From Rhizobium sp. FKL33 (GTDB taxonomy: Bacteria > Pseudomonadota > Alphaproteobacteria > Rhizobiales > Rhizobiaceae): DNA of 64,000 nucleotides. The stretch lies in assembly GCF_005222915.1 (NCBI RefSeq), contig NZ_STFX01000020.1:62001-126000 (forward strand). Direction: 5' to 3'. The position numbers and the translations under genes were made by a program. Position 1 is the stretch's first letter. The number at the start of each line of letters is the position of its first letter. A model generated the notes under the pieces. That model searched no databases. It worked only from the letters and a program-made list of their open reading frames with translations, and was not told where the DNA came from. This document shows positions 18,008-27,526 of this stretch, in pieces.

Positions 18008-19018
18008 ATGGAGCAATTGCTTTACGCCATAGTGACGATGATCGCCGGGGTGGCGGGCTGCGCCGCCTATTTCTTCCTGTCGAATTTTTTGCTCGACCTC
18101 GTGCTGCCGTCGCGCGGCGCAAACGCCGCCGCGGCCGCCCGCAACATGCGCCGCGCCGCCCTGATCCGGCCCTGGCTGTTTCTCGGCCCGGCGTTCATCG
18201 CGCTGACGCTCTATCTCATCTATCCCGTGATCGAATCGCTCAGGCTTTCTTTCCACGGCAAGGACGGCCAGCAATTCGTCGGCCTCTACAACTACATTTG
18301 GATGTTCGGCGACACCCAGTTCCGCGAGTCGATCTTCAACAATTTCCTGTGGCTGCTGGTGGTGCCGGCGCTGTCGACCTTCTTCGGTCTTGTGGTCGCG
18401 GTGCTGACCGATCGCATCTGGTGGGGCAATATCGCCAAATCGCTGATCTTCATGCCGATGGCGATCTCCTTCGTCGGCGCGGCGGTGATCTGGAAATTCG
18501 TCTATGATTATCGCGATGTCGGCTCCGAGCAGATCGGCATTCTCAACGCCTTCGTGGTCTGGCTCGGCTTTGAGCCGCAGGCCTGGATCACCATTCCCTT
18601 CTGGAACAACTTCTTCCTGATGGCGATCCTGATCTGGATCCAGACCGGCTTCGCCATGGTCATCCTGTCGGCGGCGCTGCGCGGTATTCCCGACGAGACG
18701 ATCGAGGCGGCCGTCATCGATGGCGCCAATGGGTTCCAGATCTTCTTCAAGATCATGGTGCCGCAGATCTGGGGCACCATCGCGGTTGTCTGGACCACGA
18801 TCACCATTCTCGTGCTCAAGGTGTTCGACATCGTGCTCGCCATGACCAATGGCCAGTGGCAGACGCAGGTGCTCGCCAATCTCATGTTCGACTGGATGTT
18901 CCGCGGCGGCGGCGATTTCGGCCGCGGCGCGGCGATCGCTATCGTCATCATGGCGCTGGTCATCCCGATCATGATCTGGAACATCCGCAATGCGCGGGCC
19001 GAGATGGAGGGTCGCTGA
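18008..19018 (+). CDS. aglF: Alpha-glucoside ABC transporter permease AglF
   Basis: A 336-residue inner-membrane permease with an extra N-terminal helix (MEQLLYAIVTMIAGVAGCAAYFFLSNFLLDLVLP) before the usual six-helix core. The EAA loop that docks to the ATPase is EAAVIDGANGFQIFFKIMVPQ. The start follows GGAGGGG-N6. The stop TGA overlaps the aglG ATG by one base. It forms the heteromeric channel with AglG. Confidence 0.92.
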   Translation: MEQLLYAIVTMIAGVAGCAAYFFLSNFLLDLVLPSRGANAAAAARNMRRAALIRPWLFLGPAFIALTLYLIYPVIESLRLSFHGKDGQQFVGLYNYIWMFGDTQFRESIFNNFLWLLVVPALSTFFGLVVAVLTDRIWWGNIAKSLIFMPMAISFVGAAVIWKFVYDYRDVGSEQIGILNAFVVWLGFEPQAWITIPFWNNFFLMAILIWIQTGFAMVILSAALRGIPDETIEAAVIDGANGFQIFFKIMVPQIWGTIAVVWTTITILVLKVFDIVLAMTNGQWQTQVLANLMFDWMFRGGGDFGRGAAIAIVIMALVIPIMIWNIRNARAEMEGR

Positions 19019-20163
19019 TGTATGCGAGCAAGAAATCCCCGCTGATCTGGGTCGTTCACCTCTCCGTGCTGCTGATCGTTGCGCTGTGGACACTGCCAAC
19101 CGCCGGCCTCTTGATCTCCTCCTTCCGCGACAAGAACCAGCTGGCGGTGTCTGGCTGGTGGACATCGCTGTCGACCTCGCGCCAGAATATCGTCTACCGC
19201 GCGCCGTCGCCGGAAGAACAGGTCGAGCGCGACGGCGCTTTCGTGATCTCCGGCAATGCGCTCGAAGGCCGTGGCGGCAAGGTCGCCGCCTGGGGCACGA
19301 ATACGCAGGCGCCCGACACCTACAAGCCCGGCGACAGCGCCGATCTGCGCGACGGCGCCAAGATGACGGTCAAGGAAGACGGCTCGTTCGAGATCACCTC
19401 TGCCACCCGTATGGAAGGTTCGCGCGGCCAGCGTTTCGTGGTGGTCAGCGAGACGCCGGCGCGCTTCACGCTCGACAATTACCGCGAGGTGCTGACCTCG
19501 GCCGGCATCGGCTCGTCCTTCATCAATTCGCTGACGGTGGCGATCCCGTCCACGGTGATCCCGATCCTGGTGGCTGCCTTTGCGGCCTATGCGCTGGCCT
19601 GGATGAAGTTTCCCGGCCGCTCGATCCTGATCGCGGTGGTGGTCGGCCTGCTCGTCGTGCCGCTGCAGATGTCACTCATCCCGCTGTTGAAATTCTACAA
19701 CGGCGTCGGCGCCTTCTTCGGCGTGCCGTCCAAGACCTATCTCGGCATCTGGCTCGCCCATATGGGTTTCGGCCTGCCGCTCGCGATCTATCTCCTGCGC
19801 AATTACATGGCCGGCCTGCCGAAGGAAATCATGGAATCCGCCCGCGTCGACGGCGCCTCGGATTTCGAGATCTTCGTCAAGATCGTGCTGCCCCTGTCCT
19901 TTCCGGCGCTCGCCTCCTTCGCGATCTTCCAGTTCCTGTGGACCTGGAACGATCTGCTCGTCGCGATGGTCTTCCTGGGCGCCGGCAATGACGAACTGGT
20001 GCTGACGGGCCGGCTCGTCAATCTGCTCGGTTCGCGCGGCGGCAATTGGGAAATCCTCACCGCCTCGGCCTTCATCACCATCATCGTGCCGCTTCTGGTG
20101 TTCTTCACCCTGCAGCGCTTCCTGGTGCGCGGCCTGCTCGCAGGTTCGGTGAAAGGCGGCTGA
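19018..20163 (+). CDS. aglG: Alpha-glucoside ABC transporter permease AglG
   Basis: A 381-residue inner-membrane permease. After TM1 there is an inserted periplasmic region of about 120 residues (NQLAVSGWWTSLSTSRQNIVYRAP through SRGQRFVVVSETPARFTLDNY), as in rhizobial AglG. The transmembrane core and the EAA loop (ESARVDGASDFEIFVKIVLPL) follow. It starts at the overlapping TGATG with GGAGG upstream, so it is translationally coupled to aglF. Confidence 0.92.
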   Translation: MYASKKSPLIWVVHLSVLLIVALWTLPTAGLLISSFRDKNQLAVSGWWTSLSTSRQNIVYRAPSPEEQVERDGAFVISGNALEGRGGKVAAWGTNTQAPDTYKPGDSADLRDGAKMTVKEDGSFEITSATRMEGSRGQRFVVVSETPARFTLDNYREVLTSAGIGSSFINSLTVAIPSTVIPILVAAFAAYALAWMKFPGRSILIAVVVGLLVVPLQMSLIPLLKFYNGVGAFFGVPSKTYLGIWLAHMGFGLPLAIYLLRNYMAGLPKEIMESARVDGASDFEIFVKIVLPLSFPALASFAIFQFLWTWNDLLVAMVFLGAGNDELVLTGRLVNLLGSRGGNWEILTASAFITIIVPLLVFFTLQRFLVRGLLAGSVKGG

Positions 20164-20165
20164 CA

Positions 20166-20219
20166 ATGACAGGCGCAATTGAAATCAAAGAAGAAAAATT
20201 CGAGGGAGCAAGCGCATGA
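20166..20219 (+). other. 17-codon mini-ORF between aglG and aglK
   Basis: An ATG at 20166, 2 bases after the aglG stop, opens a 17-codon frame ([17 protein letters not shown]) whose stop TGA overlaps the aglK ATG (ATGA). It has no good ribosome-binding site of its own. It may be a translational-coupling leader or a chance remnant at the position where aglA lies in related genomes. Confidence 0.25.
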
Positions 20220-21220
20220 ACGGGGTGGTTCTCAAGGACGTCAAGAAGTCCTATGGCGCGGTGAAGGTGATCCATGGCGTCGACCTCGAGATCAACAAGG
20301 GCGAGTTCATCGTCTTTGTCGGTCCCTCGGGCTGCGGAAAATCGACGCTTCTGCGAATGATCGCCGGCCTTGAGGAAATCTCTTCCGGTGAGATGTTCAT
20401 CGACGGCGAACTGGTCAACGACGTGCCGCCGTCCAAGCGCGGCATCGCCATGGTGTTCCAGTCCTATGCGCTTTATCCGCATATGACTGTCTACGACAAC
20501 ATGGCGTTCGGCATGCGCATCGCCAAGGCCTCGCAGGTCGAGATCGACAAGCGGGTGCGCGGCGCCGCCGACATCCTGCAGCTCACGCCCTATCTCGATC
20601 GCCTGCCCAAGGCGCTTTCCGGCGGCCAGCGCCAGCGCGTCGCCATCGGCCGCGCCATCGTGCGCAATCCCAAGGTCTTCCTGTTCGACGAGCCGCTGTC
20701 GAACCTGGATGCGGCGCTGCGCGTCGCCACCCGCATCGAGATCGCCAAGCTGCATGAAAGCATGTCGGATGCGATCATGATCTATGTGACGCATGACCAG
20801 GTCGAAGCCATGACGCTGGCCGACCGCATCGTCGTGCTCTCGGCTGGCAAGATCGAGCAGGTCGGCACGCCCTTGGAGCTCTATGAAAATCCGCAGTCGC
20901 TGTTCGTCGCCGGCTTCATCGGATCGCCGAAGATGAACCTGCTCGGCGGCAAGCTCGCCGAACCCTATGGCTGCACGACCATCGGCGTTCGCCCCGAACA
21001 TCTCGATGTCGTCGAGAGCGGCGGTCAATGGAGCGGCAAGGTGATCCATACCGAAAAGCTCGGCGCGGATTCCTATCTCTATCTGGAGATCGGCGCGGAA
21101 GAACCGCTCACCGTGCGCGAGAACGGCACGACCCGCTACAACACCGGCGACACGGTGTCGGTGAAGGCGCAGGAGGGCAAGATGCATCGCTTCGGCCCCG
21201 ACGGTCGCCCCGTCGCCTGA
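20216..21220 (+). CDS. aglK: Alpha-glucoside ABC transporter ATP-binding protein
   Basis: A 334-residue MalK/UgpC-type ATPase: Walker [11 protein letters not shown]-loop, signature [15 protein letters not shown], Walker [15 protein letters not shown]-loop THDQ, and a C-terminal OB-type regulatory domain that is shorter than usual (family about 360). The start follows GAGGGAG. It directly follows aglG; the alpha-glucosidase gene aglA that lies between aglG and aglK in Sinorhizobium is absent. Energises uptake of alpha-glucosides. Confidence 0.92.
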   Translation: MNGVVLKDVKKSYGAVKVIHGVDLEINKGEFIVFVGPSGCGKSTLLRMIAGLEEISSGEMFIDGELVNDVPPSKRGIAMVFQSYALYPHMTVYDNMAFGMRIAKASQVEIDKRVRGAADILQLTPYLDRLPKALSGGQRQRVAIGRAIVRNPKVFLFDEPLSNLDAALRVATRIEIAKLHESMSDAIMIYVTHDQVEAMTLADRIVVLSAGKIEQVGTPLELYENPQSLFVAGFIGSPKMNLLGGKLAEPYGCTTIGVRPEHLDVVESGGQWSGKVIHTEKLGADSYLYLEIGAEEPLTVRENGTTRYNTGDTVSVKAQEGKMHRFGPDGRPVA

Positions 21221-21235
21221 GGCCGGATTGACTGT

Positions 21236-21278
21236 ATCAGGCGCATGCGCCACATCCTTGCTCAGGATCGCGCCTGAT
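21236..21278. repeat. Inverted repeat between aglK and aminotransferase gene
   Basis: ATCAGGCGC (21236-21244) and GCGCCTGAT (21270-21278) are perfect inverted copies separated by 25 bases that contain a further small stem. There is no T-run; it could be a weak terminator or an mRNA-stabilising hairpin at the end of the agl operon. Confidence 0.4.
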
Positions 21279-21306
21279 GCGGCGCGACACTGTCATGGAG
21301 CCTCGC

Positions 21307-22473
21307 ATGCCCGCCTTCAATCCTCTTGTAGCCCGCCTGTCGCCGCCGCCCATTCCCTCCGTGCTTGCCTGGGCGCAGGCCTATGACGGCTCGCGCGGCC
21401 CGAAGATCGATCTCAGCCAGGCGGTGCCGGGCTATCCGCCGCACCCGGATATGTTGACGTGGCTTTCGGAAGCCGCAGGCTCGGCAGCCTATACCGGTTA
21501 TGGGGCGATCGAGGGCGAGGATGCGTTGCGGCAGGCTTACGCCGCCCACGTGTCTGGCCTCTATGGCGTCGATGTGACGGCGGCCAATGTCCATATCACC
21601 TCGGGCGCCAATCAGGCGTTCCTCTGCGCCGCCATGGCGGTGGCCGGTCCCGGTGATGCGATTGCGCTGACGCGGCCTTTCTATTTCAACATGGAAACCA
21701 CGCTCGCCATGCTCGGCATCGGCGTCAAGACGGTGGCCTGCCGACAGGAGAACGGCTTCCTGCCCGATTCCGCCGATGTCGAAGCAGTGCTGCAGAGCGG
21801 CGTCAAGGCCTTTGCAGTGGTGAGCCCGAACAACCCCACCGGCGCCGTCTATCCCGCCGATCTGCTCGCCGAGATCTTCGCGCTTTGCCGCAAGCACGAC
21901 GCCTGGCTGATCCTCGATGAGACCTATCGCGATTTCATCGATGGCGAGGCCGCGCCGCATGGGCTGATGTCCGTCGAGGACTGGCAGGAGGGGCTGATCC
22001 TCACCTATAGTTTTTCGAAGTCCTATTGCATTCCCGGCCATCGGCTCGGCGCGGTCATGGGCGGGCCTGCGCTCGTCGATCAGGTCGCCAAGGTGATGGA
22101 CAATCTGCAGATCTGCGCGCCCCGCGCCGCACAGGCCGCCCTCGCAAAGGCCATTCCGGCGCTGGCCGATTGGCGGAGAGCCAACAAGGCGGAGATTTCC
22201 CTGCGTGTCGAGGCGTTGAAGATGGTCATGCAGGCTTTGCCGGACTGGTCGCTCGACGCCATCGGCGCCTATTTCGCCTATATCCGTCATCCCTTTACCG
22301 GCCAGCCCTCCGAGTGTGTCGCGGAGAAACTGGCGCGGGAGGCGGGCATCGTCTGCCTGCCGGGGATCTATTTCGGCGAAGGGCAGGACAACCACCTGCG
22401 CTTCGCCTTCGCCAATGCCGACGCCCAGACGATTGGCCTGTTGACCGAGCGGCTCAAGGACTTCCGGCTCTAG
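21307..22473 (+). CDS. PLP-dependent class I/II aminotransferase
   Basis: A 388-residue fold-type I aminotransferase. The PLP lysine lies in YSFSKSYCIPGHRLG, the Asn-Pro motif in VVSPNNPTGAVYP, the Asp that contacts the pyridine nitrogen in AWLILDETYRDF, and the phosphate-binding Arg in LRFAFANA. I chose the ATG at 21307, which has GGAG six bases upstream; in-frame ATGs at 21277 and 21295 are alternatives. Substrate unknown. It lies between the agl operon and the convergent MttB-family gene and does not obviously belong to either. Confidence 0.88.
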   Translation: MPAFNPLVARLSPPPIPSVLAWAQAYDGSRGPKIDLSQAVPGYPPHPDMLTWLSEAAGSAAYTGYGAIEGEDALRQAYAAHVSGLYGVDVTAANVHITSGANQAFLCAAMAVAGPGDAIALTRPFYFNMETTLAMLGIGVKTVACRQENGFLPDSADVEAVLQSGVKAFAVVSPNNPTGAVYPADLLAEIFALCRKHDAWLILDETYRDFIDGEAAPHGLMSVEDWQEGLILTYSFSKSYCIPGHRLGAVMGGPALVDQVAKVMDNLQICAPRAAQAALAKAIPALADWRRANKAEISLRVEALKMVMQALPDWSLDAIGAYFAYIRHPFTGQPSECVAEKLAREAGIVCLPGIYFGEGQDNHLRFAFANADAQTIGLLTERLKDFRL

Positions 22474-22501
22474 AACCAGAAGTCGTCGCTTACCTATTTG
22501 C

Positions 22502-24046
22502 TCAGCAATAGATCTGCCAGCGCGCGCGAATGGCCTGATCGGCGATCGGATCGATCAGACTTGGGGCGGCGTCGCGGAGTATGCGGTTCTTGCGCTCGAT
22601 CGCCTTTTGCACAAGGTCGGGTCGGCCGAGCTCCACCCATTCCTTCGGGCTCGAACGGTTGGCGACGACGGGATAGACATATTCGGTTTGCATCACCTGC
22701 AGCGTCTGTTCATGGCCGAGATAATGACCCGGGCCTTCCAGGCAAACTGATTTCATCGTGTCGATCGACACGGAATCCTCGGTCACGTCGATGCCGCGCA
22801 CGCAGCGCTGCACCTGGCCGAGCATGTCGTCGCCCAGCACCAGCGATTCCAGGCAGAAGCCGAGCAGCGAGGCATGCATGCCGACCGATTCATAGACCAT
22901 GTTGAGACCCGAGAGACCGGCGAGCACATTGAGAATGCCCTGTTCCCAGCCCGCCTGCATGTCCGGAAGCTTGGAATCCGACATGCCGCCGGCCGCGCCG
23001 CCCGGCAGGCCGTAGAAATGGTGCATCTGGGCGCAGCCGGCCGATAGCAGCCCCTGTTCGCCAGAGCCGCCCGACATCGCGCCGGTGCGCAGATCGGACA
23101 CGAAGGGCCAGGTGCCGAAGATGGCGGGATGGCCCGGCGCCATGGCGTTGACATAGACGACGCCCGCCAGGCATTCGGCGACCGCCTGCACGATGGCGGT
23201 TGCGAGCGGCGCGGGCGCGGTGGCGCCGGCTTGGCCCGCCGACAGGAGCAGAATGGGCATGCCCTCGCGGATGCAATGCTCCATGGTCTGGCAGCTTTCG
23301 GTAGCAAATTTCATCGGCGGCACGACGAAGCAGTTGGAATTCGACACGAAGGGACGCGCCCGCCACTGATCCTCGCCGCCGGCGATCATATGCAGCATCT
23401 CAAAGCCGTCGCTCACATGGGAGGGGTCTGAGAAGCTAGTGCCGACATGTTTGCTCGTGCCGGCGCAGCAGGCGTAAAGCGTGTTCATGTCCATCAAGAG
23501 ATTGTCGGTGACATCACGGCAGACCATGGCGCGCTGGAAAAAATGGATATTGTCGAGGTGATGCACGAGCCTGGAGGCGTCGAGCAGATCCTTTGAGGTG
23601 GATTCGCGATATTCGCGCTTTTCGACATCCACGACATGCACGGCGGCGCCGGCGGTGCCGAAATAGGTGCGGGTGCCCGAAAGCTGCATGTCGAATTTCG
23701 GATCGCGGCCGAACAGCGTGATGTCGCGGGCGGCGACCGCCAGCATGTCCTCGACCAGCGCGCGCGGAAAGCGCAGGCGGCCATCATCGCCCAGCACCGC
23801 GCCGGCCCGGGTCATGACCTCCACGCCCGTCTCCGGCGCCTGCGAGAGACCGATCACCTCGAGCGCCTCGAGCGCCGCTTCATGAATGCGTTTGACGCCC
23901 GCGTCGGTGAGCGGTTTGTACTGCCCGCCGGACAGACCGGGTCGGATCGGCCGGAGATTGTCCGCCAGAGGCGCCGCGCGCTGGGCGACGCGGGCGGCGC
24001 GGCCTCCGGCTCTTCGCGATGCGGATACGGTGCAGACATCATCCAT
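22502..24046 (-). CDS. Trimethylamine methyltransferase (MttB) family protein, non-pyrrolysine
   Basis: A 514-residue TIM-barrel corrinoid-type methyltransferase of the MttB superfamily (SGGQYKPLTDAGVKRIHEAALEALEVIGL, FFQRAMVCRDVTDNLLMDMNTLYAC, LPGGAAGGMSDSKLPDMQAGWEQ). The frame has no internal amber codon, so it is of the non-pyrrolysine class, whose known members demethylate glycine betaine, proline betaine or carnitine-like quaternary amines. The ATG at 24046 follows GGGAGG; the longer frame upstream is not supported. It is divergent from a beta-hydroxyacid dehydrogenase. No corrinoid protein or RamA gene is visible, so the methyl acceptor is unclear. Confidence 0.88.
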   Translation of the reverse strand: MDDVCTVSASRRAGGRAARVAQRAAPLADNLRPIRPGLSGGQYKPLTDAGVKRIHEAALEALEVIGLSQAPETGVEVMTRAGAVLGDDGRLRFPRALVEDMLAVAARDITLFGRDPKFDMQLSGTRTYFGTAGAAVHVVDVEKREYRESTSKDLLDASRLVHHLDNIHFFQRAMVCRDVTDNLLMDMNTLYACCAGTSKHVGTSFSDPSHVSDGFEMLHMIAGGEDQWRARPFVSNSNCFVVPPMKFATESCQTMEHCIREGMPILLLSAGQAGATAPAPLATAIVQAVAECLAGVVYVNAMAPGHPAIFGTWPFVSDLRTGAMSGGSGEQGLLSAGCAQMHHFYGLPGGAAGGMSDSKLPDMQAGWEQGILNVLAGLSGLNMVYESVGMHASLLGFCLESLVLGDDMLGQVQRCVRGIDVTEDSVSIDTMKSVCLEGPGHYLGHEQTLQVMQTEYVYPVVANRSSPKEWVELGRPDLVQKAIERKNRILRDAAPSLIDPIADQAIRARWQIYC

Positions 24047-24147
24047 GCAAACCTCCCTTGCGCCCGAACGGCGCGCTCCCATGCCAAGGATTCCAGCGCG
24101 AACGCGGCAAAGGCGCAATCAAAGGAAAAAGCGCCAATGCAGTGCTA

Positions 24148-24190
24148 GAATTTGTGCATTCGGGGTAAATTTGGCTTTATGCAAAAATTC
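24148..24190. promoter_or_regulatory. Inverted repeat in the mttB-like/dehydrogenase promoter region
   Basis: GAATTTGTGCAT (24148-24159) and ATGCAAAAATTC (24179-24190) are inverted copies matching at 11 of 12 positions, separated by 19 bases. They lie in the divergent promoter region between the MttB-family gene and the dehydrogenase gene. The LysR-type regulator two genes to the right is the obvious candidate to bind here. Confidence 0.55.
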
Positions 24191-24274
24191 GGCGGTGTCT
24201 CAGAAGGCTTATTCTTTGGTTGCCGCACAGGGCGAGGGACGTAAGATTTCCGGCAACAGCAGGAGAACATCTAT

Positions 24275-25180
24275 ATGCGCTACGCCTTTATCGGCCTCGG
24301 TCATCTTGGCCGCAACCTCGCCTCGTCCCTTCTTCGCGCGGGCTTCACTGTCGTCGTCAACGACATCGACCCCAAATGCGCCGAGACGCTCATTGCCGAT
24401 GGCGCCGAATGGGCTGCGACGCCGGAAGAGGCGGCGCGCAAGAGCGATGCCGTCATCACCTGTCTTCCCTCGCCGAAAGTGTCGGAACTGGTGCTGACCG
24501 GCGAGACCGGCATTCTCAAGGGCGCGAAGCCCGGCCAGACCTGGATCGAGATGAGCACGCTGAGCTCTGAAGATGTCGAGCGGTTGTCGGCAATCGCCGC
24601 GAGATCGGGCGTGCGGATGATGGAAAGCCCTGTGACCGGCGGCGTGCACAAGGCGGCAAGCGGCGAAATCACCGTCATCGCCGGCGGCGACAAGGATCTC
24701 TTCGATCTGCACCGCCCGGCGCTCGAGGCCATGGGCGGCGACATCTTTCATGCCGGTCCGCTCGGCAAGGCGGCGGTGATCAAGGTCATCACCAATATGC
24801 TCGCCTTCATCCATCTCATCGCCACGGGCGAAGCGTTGATGCTGGCCAAGCGCGGCGGCATCGATCTCACCGACGCCTTCAACATCATCAAGGCCTCCTC
24901 CGGCAACAGCTTCGTGCATGAGACCGAGGGCCAGGTGATCCTGAACGGCAGCTACAACATCAATTTCACCATGGATCTCGCCATCAAGGATCTCGGTTTT
25001 GCGCTGGGCTTCGGCAAGGAATTCGGCGTGCCGCTCGATCTCGCCAGCCACGCGATGCAGACCTTCATCCGCGCCAAGTCGCTTTATGGCGGCCAGGCCT
25101 GGTCCTCGCAGGTGGTGAAGCTGCTGGAAGACGCCACGGGCACCGATTTGCGGGCGCCGGGCTTTCCGGCAGAGCTCTGA
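24275..25180 (+). CDS. NAD(P)-dependent beta-hydroxyacid dehydrogenase
   Basis: A 301-residue member of the 3-hydroxyisobutyrate/tartronate-semialdehyde reductase family. The N-terminal Rossmann motif is FIGLGHLGRNLA, the substrate-binding signature is MMESPVTGGVHKAASGE, and the catalytic Lys lies in the GKAAVIKVITNML helix (normally GxGxxxKxxNN). The start follows AGGAGAA. It is divergent from the MttB-family gene and co-directional with a LysR regulator, suggesting a shared catabolic role. The true substrate is unknown. Confidence 0.9.
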   Translation: MRYAFIGLGHLGRNLASSLLRAGFTVVVNDIDPKCAETLIADGAEWAATPEEAARKSDAVITCLPSPKVSELVLTGETGILKGAKPGQTWIEMSTLSSEDVERLSAIAARSGVRMMESPVTGGVHKAASGEITVIAGGDKDLFDLHRPALEAMGGDIFHAGPLGKAAVIKVITNMLAFIHLIATGEALMLAKRGGIDLTDAFNIIKASSGNSFVHETEGQVILNGSYNINFTMDLAIKDLGFALGFGKEFGVPLDLASHAMQTFIRAKSLYGGQAWSSQVVKLLEDATGTDLRAPGFPAEL

Positions 25181-25239
25181 GCTTGCAAAAGCGTCGCGGG
25201 CGGCTAGAACAGGACGAACCCAAGCCGCGCGTGCCCCTC

Positions 25240-26154
25240 ATGTCCGAACAGTCTCCGTTTGCCGGTTACCAGCTCCCGCCGCTCGCCTGGCTGCGCGCCT
25301 TCGAGGCCGCCGCGCGGCATGAGAGCTTCACGCTGGCCGCGACGGAACTCAGCCTCACCCAGGCGGCGGTGTCGCATCAGGTGCGGTCGCTGGAAAAGCA
25401 TCTCGGCGTTACCTTGTTCGAACGCCTGCCGCGCAGTTTGCGGCTGACGGAAAAGGGCGCCGCCTATCTGCCGCCGCTGCGCAACAGTTTCGACGAACTG
25501 GCGGCGGCGACCGCCGGGCTTTTTGGTCCTGTCGGTAAGAGAAATCTTACTTTGAGGGTGCCGATTTCTTTCATGGCGCTGTGGCTCGCGCCGCGGTTGC
25601 CGAAATTCGTGGCGCAATGGCCGGATATTTCGCTGCGCATATCCACCGTCGTCTGGGCGCCGGCGGCGAGCGACGATGTCGCCGATGTCGATATCCGCTT
25701 CGGCGACGGGCGTTGGCCCGGGCTCAAATCGACGCTCCTGATGCGGCAGCCGGCTATCGTGGTCGCCGCTCCACATCTGATCCAGGGCAATGACGATGTC
25801 GAGCGGATGCGGACGCTGCTCGAAGCGCCGTCGCTGATCCATGTGACCGGCTATGAAAATCTCTGGCAACGCTTTCTGAAGCTGCTCGGGATTTCGCTTC
25901 CAGCCTCTGCCGGCATCAATGTCGACACGACGATTTCGGCGCTGGAAATGGCCGCCGCCGGCCTTGGTCCGGCGCTCATCCAGTCCGATCTCGCCGAGCC
26001 CTTTCTCAAAAGCGGCCGGCTGGCCAGGGCGCTCGATGCGACCATCGCGCTGGATGAAGCGCATTACATCGTGCAGCCGGAAAGCCAGCGCCGCGTGCGG
26101 CCCGAAGCCCTGCTGTTTCGCGACTGGCTGGCGAAAGAAACCGCCGGCGGCTGA
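25240..26154 (+). CDS. LysR-family regulator (GcvA-like)
   Basis: A 304-residue LysR-type regulator. The winged HTH is LPPLAWLRAFEAAARHESFTLAATELSLTQAAVSHQVRSLEKHLGVTLFERLPRSLRLTEKG, of the GcvA/AmpR subgroup (RAFEAAARHxSFTxAAxEL). A two-subdomain effector-binding region follows. The frame opens at a TTG 57 bases earlier, but similarity supports the ATG at 25240. It probably controls the divergent MttB-family and dehydrogenase genes. Confidence 0.9.
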   Translation: MSEQSPFAGYQLPPLAWLRAFEAAARHESFTLAATELSLTQAAVSHQVRSLEKHLGVTLFERLPRSLRLTEKGAAYLPPLRNSFDELAAATAGLFGPVGKRNLTLRVPISFMALWLAPRLPKFVAQWPDISLRISTVVWAPAASDDVADVDIRFGDGRWPGLKSTLLMRQPAIVVAAPHLIQGNDDVERMRTLLEAPSLIHVTGYENLWQRFLKLLGISLPASAGINVDTTISALEMAAAGLGPALIQSDLAEPFLKSGRLARALDATIALDEAHYIVQPESQRRVRPEALLFRDWLAKETAGG

Positions 26155-26350
26155 CGGGCGCCCGAGGCGCTGGCGCAACTGCTCAATCGCGTCCATCACC
26201 GTCGGAATGACTTCGACGACCGTGTTCCCGTTCCACTCTATGGCCTGCTGAGGACGGGAGGCCGTAATATTTCTAAATCGCGCGCAGCAATTAACCTGAT
26301 TTTTCGGCTTTATCGCTAAAGTAGTGAAAAACGATATTCAGGTGGGGTTG

Positions 26351-27523
26351 ATGCTTCCCAATGTCGATGCTCCGCAGGCGCTAGACAGACTGCTCAGGTT
26401 TCGTCCCGATATCAACGCTTTGCATGAGGCGGAGCGCGGAGAGGCGCGTTGCGCCCATCTCCGCCAATCCATCCTCGTGGGCCTGATTTTTTACAATCTC
26501 TACAACCTCACCAGCGTCTATCTGATGCCGGATATCCTTGCGCTCAGCGTCGCCGCACGCCTTTTGCTGGTGACGCCGATGGCGTTGCTGATCTTCTATC
26601 TTACGCCGAGGGTGAGCGGCGAATATCGCGAAGCCATGGTGGCGGCCGGCGCATTCGGCGCGTTTTCACTGCCCATCCTGCTGTTCTGGCAATCGCAGGC
26701 GCCGCTCTCCGCTTACACCTTTGCCGAACCGCCGCTGGTCAGCGTCTACGCCAATATGCTGTTGATCTTGCGTTTTCGCTATGCGTTCATTTACACGCTG
26801 GCTGCGGCAGCGATTATGCTCCTTGCGGTTCTTGGTAAGACAGAACTTTCTTATGAACTCAAATTCTCGCTGCTCATACAGGGGCTGACGGCGACATTCT
26901 TCGCGCTTTACGCCAACTGGAACGTCGAGAGGAACCGGAGCAGGGCCTTCCTGATCGAGCTTGCGGCCCGTGCGCGGGCTGAAACGGCGGAGCGGGTGGG
27001 CCAACGCTTCCTCGATCAGTCGCTCACCGATCCCTTGACGGGTCTGCCCAATCGCCGCGCTCTCGAACAACGGCTGGAGGCGTCTTTCCGAGACGACGGC
27101 GCACTGGCCCTACTGATGGTCGACGTCGATCATTTCAAGCCTTACAACGATGTGCTCGGTCATCAGGCCGGAGACGCCTGTCTTCGCGACATCGCTCATG
27201 CCCTCGGTCGCGTCTGTCGCGACAGGGGCGCCTATGTCGGTCGTTTCGGCGGCGAAGAATTCACCGTCATTCTGAACGAAGCGGATGAAACCGCGGGACT
27301 GGAGCTGGCGGAGGCGCTGATCGCATCGGTTCGCGCCCGCCACCTGCCGCATCCGTCGCGGTCGGACAGTCTCTCTTTCGTCACGGTCAGCGTAGGCGTC
27401 TGCGTCACGCCGTCGGCGCGCCTGGCGGCCAAGGAACTGATGATCTCGATCGCCGACGAAGCGCTCTATGCGGCGAAGAAAGCCGGACGCAATACGAGCC
27501 GCATCCGGACCTTTCCGCTTTGA
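26351..27523 (+). CDS. Membrane diguanylate cyclase (GGDEF)
   Basis: A 390-residue c-di-GMP synthase. Five or six predicted membrane segments fill residues about 40-200 (MASE-like sensor: LVGLIFYNLYNLTSVYLM, LSVAARLLLVTPMALLIFYL, FSLPILLFW, YAFIYTLAAAAIMLLAVLG). The C-terminal GGDEF domain has the substrate loop DPLTGLPNRRALEQ, the metal site MVDVDHFKPYND and the active GGEEF sequence in GRFGGEEFTV, so it should be catalytic. I chose the ATG at 26351, preceded by AGGTGGGG; a GTG at 26324 is an alternative. It is a solitary gene. Confidence 0.92.
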   Translation: MLPNVDAPQALDRLLRFRPDINALHEAERGEARCAHLRQSILVGLIFYNLYNLTSVYLMPDILALSVAARLLLVTPMALLIFYLTPRVSGEYREAMVAAGAFGAFSLPILLFWQSQAPLSAYTFAEPPLVSVYANMLLILRFRYAFIYTLAAAAIMLLAVLGKTELSYELKFSLLIQGLTATFFALYANWNVERNRSRAFLIELAARARAETAERVGQRFLDQSLTDPLTGLPNRRALEQRLEASFRDDGALALLMVDVDHFKPYNDVLGHQAGDACLRDIAHALGRVCRDRGAYVGRFGGEEFTVILNEADETAGLELAEALIASVRARHLPHPSRSDSLSFVTVSVGVCVTPSARLAAKELMISIADEALYAAKKAGRNTSRIRTFPL

Positions 27524-27526
27524 GAC

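Noticed and set aside
22502-24046. Pyrrolysine-containing MttB
   Set aside because: No in-frame TAG codon interrupts the gene, and no pyl genes are seen.
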